A DNA stretch of 64,000 bases from Xestospongia muta (lineage: Eukaryota > Porifera > Demospongiae > Haplosclerida > Petrosiidae), in NCBI GenBank assembly GCA_963693285.1, contig OY848927.1, positions 4,516,643-4,580,642 on the forward strand, read 5' to 3'. A program made the translations under genes and the position numbers. Each line of letters begins with the position of its first letter. The first letter of the stretch is position 1. Below are positions 1 through 18,677 of the stretch, one piece after another. The notes beneath the pieces were generated by a model. It searched no databases. It was not told the DNA's origin and was given only the letters and a program-made list of their open reading frames with translations.

Positions 1-954
<954 letters not shown>

Positions 955-1155
955 AAATCATGGTAGGACAAAATAAACATAAACCACGTAGCCCTATTTC
1001 TGAGATACAATGTTTTAGCTGATACAATTAACTAGCTCCGCCCATTACAGTTTTCATAATTTTTTTCAGGTTTACAACACCACAATTTTTTAAAAATTAT
1101 AATGTTAAAAGCAATCATCTAAGCTACGAATTGTCACTCTTTGTGTTTGCTAGTT

Positions 1156-2489
<1,334 letters not shown>

Positions 2490-3552
2490 ACTGCTGTAAG
2501 AGTAGTGGACTGTAGTTTTGTGGAAGCGTATGTCTCTTTTTTGTGCATAGATGTTTTTGAAATGGGAACAAGATTCTGTATCATATTATCATTTCTTCTA
2601 TTAAGGATGGACTATTGAAATTACTAATTGAAACTGAACTATAGTAGTTTCTGTATACATATATATAGCAATCTTTCAAAACCATTGAAATTTTTTAGAA
2701 GTTCAATTAAATATTTACTATTTTACTTAGTGTTGTTTTGGTATCAAAGATTAGTTTTAGTTCCAGATATAGTGTTCATTTCTAATGATTAGGAATGTTA
2801 TAGTTTTACTAAAATACCTTTTGCTATAGTAGTATCAAAACAAAACTTCTATTGATAATCTATTACAGTCTCAAGTAATAAACTTGACAGTCTATTTTTA
2901 ACACAAGAGAAGATCATGTGACACAAAACTTTGTACTCATTTCAAAACATATAAGGTGACTACTTCAGTTTGTCCACTTATTATCTCATTTTACAGGCTA
3001 TCATTAAACATCTGATCTGTCAATTGTCCTAATGAGTAGCTCACATTTAAACTATCATTGGATGTATTTTACAAAATTTAATTCACTATGAAAGTTGATT
3101 GGTTGGTTTAACTATATATATATGGTTGTACAGGTTGTATGTAGCAACTTATTTTGATCAAGAAAGTAATCATAATACTGTTTTCATTACTAATGTACTG
3201 TTTATGTAGCTACATAAACAGTCAATTTCATAATACATTAGTTGTTAAAATGTGCTATAATTATTTTGCATATTATAATCATGTATTAGTTAAATCAACC
3301 AATCATGTTTTACAGTAAATTAATTGTACTTGGTACAATTTTTGTCTAGCATTATAAAGAATCACAAGAAACGATGACTATATAGAATTCAAACAGGTAT
3401 AAAGATCATTTTTTTTCCAAAATGTTTTATCATTTAAAACAAAACATTGATACTTTATGATACATTGATATGTTCAAAATTAATCAAAATATTAGAAAAT
3501 ATTGAAAAGATAATATGAACATAACACTAAACAGCTTGTTTAATAAGTTATC
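2490..3552. other. Intergenic region between two cathepsin genes, with a hairpin element
   Basis: AT-rich spacer of about 1.06 kb between copies 2 and 3. I see no open frame with splice support. It should hold the promoter of copy 2 and the 3' end of nothing else, since both neighbours are on the minus strand. It contains the terminal-inverted-repeat element listed separately at 3097-3304. Confidence 0.6.
3097..3304. mobile_element. Small hairpin element with inverted ends (MITE-like)
   Basis: GATTGGTTGGTTTAACTA at 3097-3114 is matched in inverse at 3287-3304 with one mismatch. The element is centred on a perfect 26-bp palindrome at 3197-3222 whose half is ACTGTTTATGTAG. Total length is about 208 bp and there is no coding capacity. 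The flanks also show weaker inverted similarity, so the true ends may be further out. I could not identify a target-site duplication. Confidence 0.55.
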
Positions 3553-4943
<1,391 letters not shown>

Positions 4944-5385
4944 ACTGCAAATATAACTTGAATTGAACTGGTATCTGGACACTGGTCGAATTGGTTGAGA
5001 ACTGTGCTAAATTACTGTCTCTGGCTGACTTTAATAATCTGGAGCATGTTCAATAGTTCCCCTCATGTGACTCTTGAAAGCATTTTCCTTTATAAGGAAT
5101 AACACAATTGTGGCTAATATCTACAATAACAGTTAACTTAGTGGGGTGTCATGTGCAGGGGAATTCTCAGGGAGTTCAATATCAACTGTTTAGAAGTTTC
5201 AACATATAATTGTGTACAAATCCACAAAATACAATTTAGTAAACATTTAATCCACTTATGTGATAACATATATATAAGAATAAAAGGTTTTAGTTTCAAT
5301 ATGATCATTATACATAAGTTAATTTAAAGAGTCTGTGATGATATGCCAATAACCATCAACTGAACCTGTAATACCTGTTTATCCA
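4944..5385. other. Intergenic spacer
   Basis: About 440 bp between the start of cathepsin copy 3 and the end of the next minus-strand gene. It is AT-rich and I see no gene. It presumably contains the copy 3 promoter. Confidence 0.5.
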
Positions 5386-10216
<4,831 letters not shown>

Positions 10217-10915
10217 GTTGAATACAGCACTCTCAGCACTCCTACTAGCTCTTGTATATACGTCTGTCTCTCGATACTCTACAAATAGACTGGCTTGGTT
10301 TATATAAGCCTTGAATTCATAATAACTGAACCACAATTTCCTGTCGTGATATTAGCTTAAGAATCCAGCCAAATTCAATGACAACAATCCACACCCATAG
10401 ATAGATCTAACTGATGATGACTACATCTGTTAAAGGGTGGATCTCATTTGAGCAGTAGATGGAATTGTCTAGACAATATTACTGATTTTTGAAGTAAGGT
10501 GTCTCTGGGATTATGCATATCAAATGATTAAATGACTGTACCAGAGAATAAACTCCAACCTTGGATTTGTAATTTATGTATCAATTTTTGTTCAAAGAAT
10601 TGATTTTCTTAAAAAAACAAGTCATGTCAATCTACATTTTCATAGTATCCAAAAGCAGCCATTAGTCACAGACATGGCTTATTAACATCCCTTATACCTT
10701 AGTCAGCACAATTATATAGGGTGGGATTTGTCAATCTATTGCCATACTGTCTGGCAGTGACGTCGATAACCATTTAGTGATATCATATTACAAGGAAAAA
10801 GCGTTATGTATATTCTCATAAACATAACACTATTACCTATTATGTATGTAAATATCGAAACTCCTCCTCACTGCACCAACATTTCACGTGTAGTTGCCAG
10901 GGAGAGAAAGAAACT
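10217..10915. other. Divergent intergenic region
   Basis: About 700 bp between the starts of the unknown minus-strand gene and the plus-strand pseudokinase. I see no coding sequence. It should hold both promoters. No motif stands out. Confidence 0.5.
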
Positions 10916-11920
10916 ATGGCAGTTTTTGATCACGAAGACAGAGCGATACCTCGAAATGCAAACAAATGGGCATCGAAGAACGGGTTGTATAATTTTGAAA
11001 GAAAACTCGACAAAGGTACTTTCGGTACGTATTTGCAAGCACGACGAGGCAAGTATGGAGGAAGAATGACAGTTTTGTTGTTCGAATTGCCCTGGGGTGG
11101 AGCAGTCCGCCAGAATAAGTTCAGCAAATCTACACGTTTGAATCACAGAAACCTGGTCAATGTCGCTGAGTGCTATGAGTGTCATAATCCTCCACTCTCA
11201 CAAATGTCCTTGACTCAATTTCCAACCACTCCACCACCAACTGCTGTAGCTGTTGTGATGGAGTTATGCATGAGTGGTTCTTTGGAATCTTATCTCCACA
11301 ACTATCGTATAAATGAAGAGACGAGACTTAGATGGTACAAAGATCTAGCATTAGGTCTCCAGTATCTACACACCGAGAATGTCCTGCATTGGGACATATG
11401 TCCAAGCAATATCCAAATTCAAAATGACAAATTGAAACTTGCTAATGTTGGATTCACAAAATTAGCCTGGGATGAATTCTCATTAAGAAAACTGCCATTG
11501 TCGTATGCCGAATTCCTCAATACTCACATACAATCTTCAGTACCTTTCATGGCCCCCGAGTTATGGAAAGGCTCATATAATATGTCCAGTGAGGTCTTTT
11601 CGTTAGCACTTGTGTTTTTTGCTATTGCTGAAGCTCCTGATGATGGCCACCATAAGGCTGTCTGGGCAGAAAACAAAGACACTCTTGGACATTTATTACA
11701 CTCAAAAAAGCCACCTCGTACAATGTCACCTGTACATTTACTTGTCCCTTCAGTTACACATGTCAGACCACAGGAAACCAATCTTTTTAATGAGATGCTA
11801 AGATATGATTGTCATTCAAGACCTGATATAAACACTGTAGTCAGCATATTATTGAGTATGAAAGAGGGTGGTGGACGGGGTAATGCAATTGGTACATACA
11901 GTTGGTTGTGTTCGTGTTGA
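10916..11920 (+). CDS. Intronless protein pseudokinase with a CXC tail
   Basis: A 334-residue kinase fold without introns. The glycine loop is degenerate (KGTFGTYLQA, residues 33-42). The beta-3 lysine is missing: the VAIK position reads TVLLFE (about 52-57). The catalytic loop is HWD in place of HRD (Asp160 kept), and DFG is replaced by NVG (residues 177-179), so the metal-binding Asp is lost. The structural core remains (MAPELWKGSYNMSSEVFSLALVFF). Loss of both Lys and the DFG Asp makes catalysis unlikely, so a scaffold or regulator role is inferred. The protein ends WLCSC; a terminal CXC is the form used for double geranylgeranylation in Rab proteins. The nearest relative in the window is the active kinase at 23200-24216, which ends in a CAAX box. 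Confidence 0.85.
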   Translation: MAVFDHEDRAIPRNANKWASKNGLYNFERKLDKGTFGTYLQARRGKYGGRMTVLLFELPWGGAVRQNKFSKSTRLNHRNLVNVAECYECHNPPLSQMSLTQFPTTPPPTAVAVVMELCMSGSLESYLHNYRINEETRLRWYKDLALGLQYLHTENVLHWDICPSNIQIQNDKLKLANVGFTKLAWDEFSLRKLPLSYAEFLNTHIQSSVPFMAPELWKGSYNMSSEVFSLALVFFAIAEAPDDGHHKAVWAENKDTLGHLLHSKKPPRTMSPVHLLVPSVTHVRPQETNLFNEMLRYDCHSRPDINTVVSILLSMKEGGGRGNAIGTYSWLCSC

Positions 11921-12219
11921 AAGTGTAATTTGTAAATAATAATAATAATGTGTTATTTTTATAAGAGATCTCCCAATTGACATTATTTGCATTCATGTTT
12001 ATGTTCAGCTGAGAAAAATGTACTGCATTGTGTTTGTGTATAAATGTTTATCTGGACCATGATGTCTTATGATCTCTTGGTTATTATCTTGATAACAAGA
12101 GTAAATCAATTAAATAATTAATTAATTAAAAACCTATTAATTTTAAATATAAATAATTGTCCAAGTCACATAACAAGGAAACTAACAGTAAGATAAATTA
12201 TCGTCTAGAGTCAGCTAGT

Positions 12220-14286
12220 TTAATGGACGAGCTTTTTTGGTTTTTCCCAGGGGAACTCCTCACGGCCAAAATGACCATAGGCAGCAGTTTTCTGGTAAAT
12301 TGGTTCACGAAGACCCAATTCCCTATAAATAATTTAGTTGTAAAGAGAACATACAACAATTTGTCTACTTTATGATCACACCGGGTCGTAGGTCAAAGTT
12401 CTTATAGATTATGTCCAGAAGTTCATCATTTGTAACCTTTGCTGTACCATAAGTGTCAATGTAGATGGAAAGAGGCTCAGCTATACCAATAGCATAAGAT
12501 ACCTGTAGTAATTATAAATAGTAAACACTTGGTTGTTGATGCCAAGTTTAGTCAAGAAAAGTATTTTTAACCTGAATTAGAACTCGTCTTGCTAAACCAT
12601 CTGCAACAACGGACTTAGCAATCCAACGAGCAGCATAAGCAGCTGAACGATCCACCTTGGATGGATCCTTACCAGAGAAGGCTCCACCTACATAAATTAA
12701 TGATTGCAGATCAGCAAAATTAGTGTTGCTTACCTCCGTGAGCTCCCCAGCCTCCGTATGTATCAACAATGATCTTGCGACCAGTCAGACCAGCATCACC
12801 CTATAATAGTAGTCATTGTTATATCATTGGAATGAAGTTTCTCAGTACCTGAGGTCCTCCGATAATGAATGTCCCAGACGGTTGTAGGTGATAAATAGTA
12901 TTTTCATCAAGATACTTTGCAGGGATCACCTCCTATAAGCAAAATAATCATTATAGTAGGGAGAGATAGTATAACATTGCTACATGTCAGATGGACAATG
13001 TGGGAAGGCCATGAACCAGACTTTTAGTGGAGTCATCTATAAGTCTGTGATTAATCCTGACCTGGTATTTACTGTTCCCTCATACAGTATAATAGTACCT
13101 CTTCATAGCTTATACAGCGAAAAGGACATTAAATATTGCAATAAGGGATAACGAGATATGTGTAAAGTGAATAACATGATAATCACAGTTGACACAGTTA
13201 CAGCATTTCAGAGTAAAAATATACCAACTATATGAAATATGTACATGATAATTTGTTCCTATCTAACTATCTGAGGAGACAATTTGATACACCCGCGAGC
13301 CTTAGTTATGTAATAATTTAATAATAATAATGCTGATAATTCAGAGCAGACTAAAGAATGTTCTATTGTCATTTACCTTGATAACAATTTCCTTCAATTG
13401 TTTCCTCATATCTTCCACTGTAATGTCTTCAGAGTGTTGGACACTGATGACAACTGTGTGTACTCTTTGAGGAACGCAGGCTCCACCTTCCCATTTGTAC
13501 TCCACAGTGACCTAATAAAACATGTACATACAATCAAATATATATTGTAACATAACAAAGTGAGAAATAGAGATAATGTTTTATGTATCATGTGACTATT
13601 TATTTATTTCAATATACAATATCTAGTGCAAATATTTACTTGAGATTTGGAATCAGGTCTAATCCAAGACAATCTCCCACTCCTACGGCAATCAGCTAGC
13701 TTCCTAGATAATCAAGACAATTTATTAACTCCATCTTATACCTCACAAAATATAGCATTAGTATTGTGTAGCCAGCCCCTCCCCTTAAATGAAATGGGAG
13801 GGTCTGAAGGATTGATATTGACTGTCTTGTTCAAAGTATCAACTGGAAATCTAGTGATATTAAGTATCTGATAAGTGGGTGTTGGATCACGTGTGGAGCT
13901 TGTGGAGGAATGATTTTATTTTCTAGTAACTGTGGACTTTTCACGATTGTTTAGCTAAACAACAGTAAAGACAGATTTCTTGTAAATCCTCTCTTCTCTC
14001 TCCTACTACACCATTAGCTATCACATGATCCATCACTACTTAATAAGGGACTTAAGTATCACTGGAAATCTAGTGATACTTTGAACAAGACAGTCAATAG
14101 CAATCCACCAGACTCTGTCCATCTACTTTGAATATAAGTGATAATACACACACACACGCACACTATATTATTGATAATGCCTTCCTTACTCATTTAACTG
14201 GTGAGCTAACATGATTGTTAGTGGCATATATTCTGGTGTTTCATCAGTAGCATAGCCATACATAAGACCCTGAGAGTGAGTGAGCA

Positions 14287-14334
<48 letters not shown>

Positions 14335-15151
14335 TGTGTGTGTGTGTGTGTGTTTATGGTTTGACCAGTTTAGTCAGAGTACATTAGCAGGTCAGACCAG
14401 TTCAAAAGGTCACCTTTTGATAATTCAGTTATTGTAGGACATCACATGTTAAACAGGTCATACAATCAGGTTTAACAAGTAATACCAACAGAGAAACCTC
14501 TTTCCAAACTTAGTTATTATTATCACATTAACATACCTGGTCTCCTGCACCTAGGTCCTCATCAGAGCGACCAATATGAACACCCTGAGCAATGTCAGGA
14601 CTTTGTTTTTCAATAGCCGTCAAGACATTACAAGTCTTATAATCAAACCCTGTAGGGGAAACAATTATCATGATAACAACAATAGCTCTTTTGGTGTCAG
14701 TCTGACTCAATAGAGCTCACCCTTTTTGGAGTCATCATATCCAATCTGTTTAACAGTTTCTCTTACGATGGTTTGGTAATCGATAATTGATTTACTCGTA
14801 ATTTCTCCAAACACAAAAATCATGCCAGTTTTTGTAGCTGTCTCTATAGGAAAATTAAATATTTTTATAATACAATCATAGATACGATTAATTATACAGG
14901 ATTCTCTTTAACTCACCACATGCTACTTTGCTATATGGGTCTGCCTTCAAACAAGCATCCAAAATAGCATCAGATACCTGATCACATATTTTATCTGTTT
15001 AGATAACAACATATCAGTACAAATAATAACATGTTAAATCATCCACGTTTTACGTACCTGGATGACCTTCGCCTACGCTCTCCGACGTGAAGAGAAAGCA
15101 ACCGCTAGCATGTCTACGGGAGTAGTTATTAGGTAAATTGGAATCAGTCAT
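12220..15151 (-). CDS. MAT: S-adenosylmethionine synthetase (methionine adenosyltransferase), copy 1
   Basis: Makes S-adenosylmethionine from methionine and ATP in the cytosol or nucleus. About eleven exons give a protein of normal family length (near 390 residues). It starts MTDSNLPNN at 15151. Family motifs in order are [85 protein letters not shown] and [14 protein letters not shown]. The ATP and methionine residues in these blocks are intact. It ends KPKKLVH at 12220. It is divergent from the homocysteine methyltransferase at 15307, with 155 bp between start codons. A terminal-inverted-repeat element and a CT microsatellite lie in its introns. A near-identical copy is at 18678-21555. Confidence 0.96.
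13799..14117. mobile_element. MITE-like element with about 65-bp inverted ends, in a MAT copy 1 intron
   Basis: GGTCTGAAGGATTGATATTG followed by ACTGTCTTGTTCAAAGTATC (13801-13840) reappears in inverse at about 14070-14117 (GATACTTTGAACAAGACAGT, then CAATAGCAATCCACCAGACT). The inverted similarity continues inward for about 65 bp per arm. There is no coding capacity. The same element sits at the same place in MAT copy 2, so it was inserted before the duplication. Confidence 0.75.
14281..14353. repeat. (GA)n(GT)n microsatellite before a MAT copy 1 acceptor
   Basis: On the sense (minus) strand this reads CA repeats, then CT repeats, then CTCACTCTCAG directly before the exon [10 protein letters not shown]. 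The CT run acts as the polypyrimidine tract. The duplicate gene has a shorter GA-only tract at the same place. Confidence 0.9.
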
Positions 15152-15306
15152 CTTGTTAAATCTATAATATTATACAACTTCTGATAACAGAAAACGATTT
15201 CTCCAATTGGTTATAAAAAGTGTGCTCACATGTTGATATAGTATTCGAAAATATACGATAAATGACTCACATGATATCGTATATAGTTTATACGCCGCAC
15301 GCAGTT
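15152..15306. promoter_or_regulatory. Shared divergent promoter region of MAT and HMT
   Basis: The start codons of MAT copy 1 (minus) and HMT (plus) are 155 bp apart, so both promoters must lie here or in the 5' UTRs. The region contains TTGGTTATAAAAAG, with an inverted CCAAT box (ATTGG) and a TATA-like element. It is largely conserved in the duplicate at 21556-21712. Joint control of two consecutive steps of the methionine cycle is inferred. Confidence 0.6.
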
Positions 15307-18049
15307 ATGAATTTCAGAGACAATTTGTATATATTGGATGGAGGCTTGGCTACTGAGATTGAAAGAAGAGGCATTAACATCACGGTTAACACACACACTC
15401 ACACACATTATTTCAGTTTTAAGACATTTTAGGACGACCCTTTATGGAGTGCCAGAGTTTTAGCTACTGATCCTCAATTGATTTGTGACATACATAAGAG
15501 GTACTCATTGCCATAACATTATCATTAATTAAGATACATATATGTGGCTATCATTATTGTATAGTTACTTAGAACATGGAGCAGATATCATCACTACAGC
15601 ATCTTACCAAGCTAGCATTGAAGGATTCTGTGAGCATCTCAAAGTAACAGCAATCGAAGGTCTTAGTCTGATAGGACAAAGTGTGTCTTTGGCAAAAGAA
15701 GCTAGAGAATGGTTCTTACAACAACCTGAAGTATGCTAGTTAACATATATAAGAAAAGACATCCTTTTCTTAACTTCAGTCTCAAGGAAGAATGACACCA
15801 CTTATAGCTGGCTCTGTTGGTCCACGTGGAGCTTGTCTTCATGATGGATCAGAATATAATGGACATTATGTGGATAAATGTACACCTGAGGTATGGGAAC
15901 GAACATTATGTGGATAAATGTACACCTGAGGTATGGGAACGAACATTATGTAAGTATGGATATGTGTATACTTGAAGGAATGTTATATGGGTATACAACT
16001 ATACACAGGAATGAGTACTAAATATGGATACATGTATACCTGAAGTATAGGAATGAACATTATGTGGGTATATACTATACACATATGAATGAGTAGTAAA
16101 TGTATACTTGAGGTATGGAATAAACATTGTGTGGGTATACATTATACATAGGAATGAGTACTAAATGTATACTTGAGGTATGGAATAAACATTGTGTGGG
16201 TATACATTATACATAGGAATGAGTACTAAATGTGTACTTGAGGTATGGAATAAACATTGTGTGGGTATACATTATACATAGGAATGAGTACTAAATGTGT
16301 ACTTGAGGTATGGAATAAACATTGTGTGGGTATACATTATACATAGGAATGAGTACTAAATGTGTACTTGAGGTATGGAATAAACATTGTGTGGGTATAC
16401 ATTATACATAGGAATGAGTACTAAATGTGTACTTGAGGTATGGAATAAACATTGTGTGGGTATACATTATACATAGGAATGAGTACTAAATGTGTACTTG
16501 AGGTATGGAATAAACATTGTGTGGGTATACACTATACATAGGAATGAGTACTAAATGTGTACCTGAGGTATGGAATAAACATTGTGTGGGTATACTCTAT
16601 ACATAGGAATGAGTACTAAATGTGTACCTGAGGTATGGAATAAACATTGTGTGGGTATACTCTATACATAGGAATGAGTACTAAATGTGTACCTGAGGTA
16701 TGGAATAAACATTGTGTGGGTATACACTATACATAGGAATGAGTACTAAATGTGTACCTGAGGTATGGAATAAACATTGTGTGGGTATACACTATACATA
16801 GGAATGAGTACTAAATGTGTACCTGAGGTATGGAATAAACATTGTGTGGGTATACACTATACATAGGAATGAGTACTAAATGTGTACCTGAGGTATGGAA
16901 TAAACATTGTGTGGGTATACTCTATACATAGGAATGAGTACTAAATGTGTACCTGAGGTATGGAATAAACATTGTGTGGGTATACTCTATACATAGGAAT
17001 GAGTACTAAATGTGTACCTGAGGTATGGAATAAACATTGTGTGGGTATACTCTATACATAGGAATGAGTACTAAATGTAGACCTGAGGTATGGAATAAAC
17101 ATTGTGTGGGTATACATTATACATAGGAATGAGTACTAAATGTAGACCTGAGGTATGAGAATGAACATTATGCAATGTTATTTACCTCTGTAATAGAAAG
17201 AAATCTGTACAAATACAATCATTGTTATCTTATGATGACATAGGCTTTGAAAGAGTGGCATAGACCAAGAGTAACAAAATTATTGGACGCTGGAGTGGAT
17301 GTGGTTGCTATTGAGACAATACCAGCTTTGGTCAGTACCAAGTAGATTACTAATAGGTATACTAGTATCATTAGTGGACGATAATAGAGTCCTTGATGTT
17401 AATCACAATCTGAATTAAATATGCGAATGATTGATTGATTGTGAGCTCAACTTTTTATGTTCCTCTTATTAGAAAGAGGCTGAAGTTTTAGTTGATCTAC
17501 TGAAGGAGTTCCCACATGCAAAAGCATGGATTTCGTTTAGTTGTAAAGTCAGTAGTAATAATAGTGTTATTAATTTATGTATATGATTTAGGATGGACTA
17601 CATACATGTCATGGAGAGGTTTTCTCTGATGCTGTAAAGTCTGTTAGCCAATCCCCTCAAATAATAGCGGTTGGAGTGAACTGTACACCACCTCAATATG
17701 TAGAGGTATTGTACTTTATTAAAGGGACTATCTTACTGTGTATAGGAATTGCTGAGCAATGCTAGTGTGTGTGAGAAACCATTGATAGCATATCCTAACA
17801 GTGGTGAAGAATGGCATCCAGGAAGCAGGTACAATGACAAGTAGTGTCCTGTTAATAAATGTCTTAATAGTTGGTATGGGAAGAAAATGATTACTTCTAC
17901 TTGGTCTACCAGCTGGATAAAACTAGGAGCTAACATAATTGGTATGCTAGTCATTGCTAACAGATGTAGATTACTTGTTTCTAGGTGGGTGTTGCCGTGT
18001 CACTCCTGAAGATATCAGTCAAATTAGAAAAAATTTATACAATAAATAA
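15307..18049 (+). CDS. Homocysteine S-methyltransferase (zinc type)
   Basis: Transfers a methyl group to homocysteine to give methionine (MmuM/HMT branch, related to BHMT). About ten short exons encode roughly 320 residues. It starts MNFRDNLYILDGGLATEIE at 15307. Then come DDPLWSARVLATDPQLI, HGADIITTASYQASIEGF, GSVGPRGACLHDGSEYNG, GVDVVAIETIPAL and [12 protein letters not shown]. Near the end are IAYPNSGEEWHPGS and GGCCRVTPEDI, stopping at 18049. The cysteines in VNC and GGCC are the three zinc ligands of the family, all present. The methyl donor (S-methylmethionine, S-adenosylmethionine or betaine) cannot be read from sequence. The intron after residue block CTPE is swollen by a 65-bp minisatellite. 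Paired with MAT. Confidence 0.93.
15891..17160 (+). repeat. 65-bp minisatellite derived from an exon end and its 5' splice site
   Basis: The HMT exon ending TGTACACCTGAG at 15890 with donor GTATGGGAAC is duplicated once as a 40-bp unit (15901-15940). It is followed by several degenerate units and then about 16 copies of a regular 65-bp unit, with TAAACATTGTGTGGGTATAC recurring every 65 bp from 16121 to 17096. Each unit keeps a variant of TGTACCTGAGGTATGGAA, so each carries the exon end and a donor-like GT. The array fills nearly the whole intron, up to the acceptor near 17242. Confidence 0.95.
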
Positions 18050-18172
18050 TACCTAACAATTTCTTGAAATTAACAAGAAAATTTATTTTGCAAGGCTTTC
18101 TTATGGTTTATAGGGTGTAGGATGTGGTTCTAGTATTAATTTCCCTGTGATGTAAGTATATAGTGCCCAGTA

Positions 18173-18286
18173 AGCATGTATTGTCCTGTTAATAAGTGTC
18201 TTAATATTATAGTTAGTATGGGAAGAAAATGATTACTTGGTCTACCAGCTGGATAAAACTAGGAGCTAGAATAATTGGTATACTAG
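18173..18286 (+). pseudogene. HMT fragment at the duplication junction
   Basis: A second copy of the HMT intron and exon around 17840-17945 (TGTCCTGTTAATAA, then GGGAAGAAAATGATTACT, ACCAGCTGGATAAAACTAGG). It lacks the ACTTCT stretch of the parent and follows a repeat-free 3' flank. It is isolated and not part of any open gene. It marks the boundary between the first and second copies of the duplicated block. Confidence 0.8.
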
Positions 18287-18493
18287 CCTCGTATAATGTC
18301 ACCTGTACATTTACTTTTCCCTTCAGTTACACGTGTCAGACCACAGGAGACCAATCTTTTTAATGAGATGCTAAGATATGAGTATCATTCAAAACCTGAT
18401 ATAAACACTATAGTCAGTATATTATTGAGTATGAAAGAGGGTGGTGGACGGGGTAATGCAATTGGTACATACAGTTGGTTGTGTTCGTGTTGA
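18287..18493 (+). pseudogene. C-terminal fragment of the pseudokinase gene
   Basis: The last 65 or so codons of the pseudokinase at 10916-11920 (about 11716-11920) are repeated here with few changes, ending in the same WLCSC. Upstream is an HMT fragment, so the N-terminal 270 residues are absent. The frame is open from an internal Met, but a kinase fragment this short would not fold. It is a passenger at the left edge of the duplicated block. Confidence 0.88.
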
Positions 18494-18677
18494 AAGTGTA
18501 ATTTGTAAATAATAATAAAAATGTGTTATTTTTATAAGACCCCCAATTGACATCTCTTTTCATGTTTATGTTCAACTGAAAGACAAATGTATTACATCGT
18601 GTGTGTATAAATGTTTATCTGGACACTTTATTATTATTTTAAGTGTATGATGTTGCTATTGTCTAAGGTCAAGTAGT

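Noticed and set aside
15230..15306. Possible tRNA or structured RNA in the MAT/HMT promoter
   Set aside because: No cloverleaf or A/B box spacing could be found on either strand.
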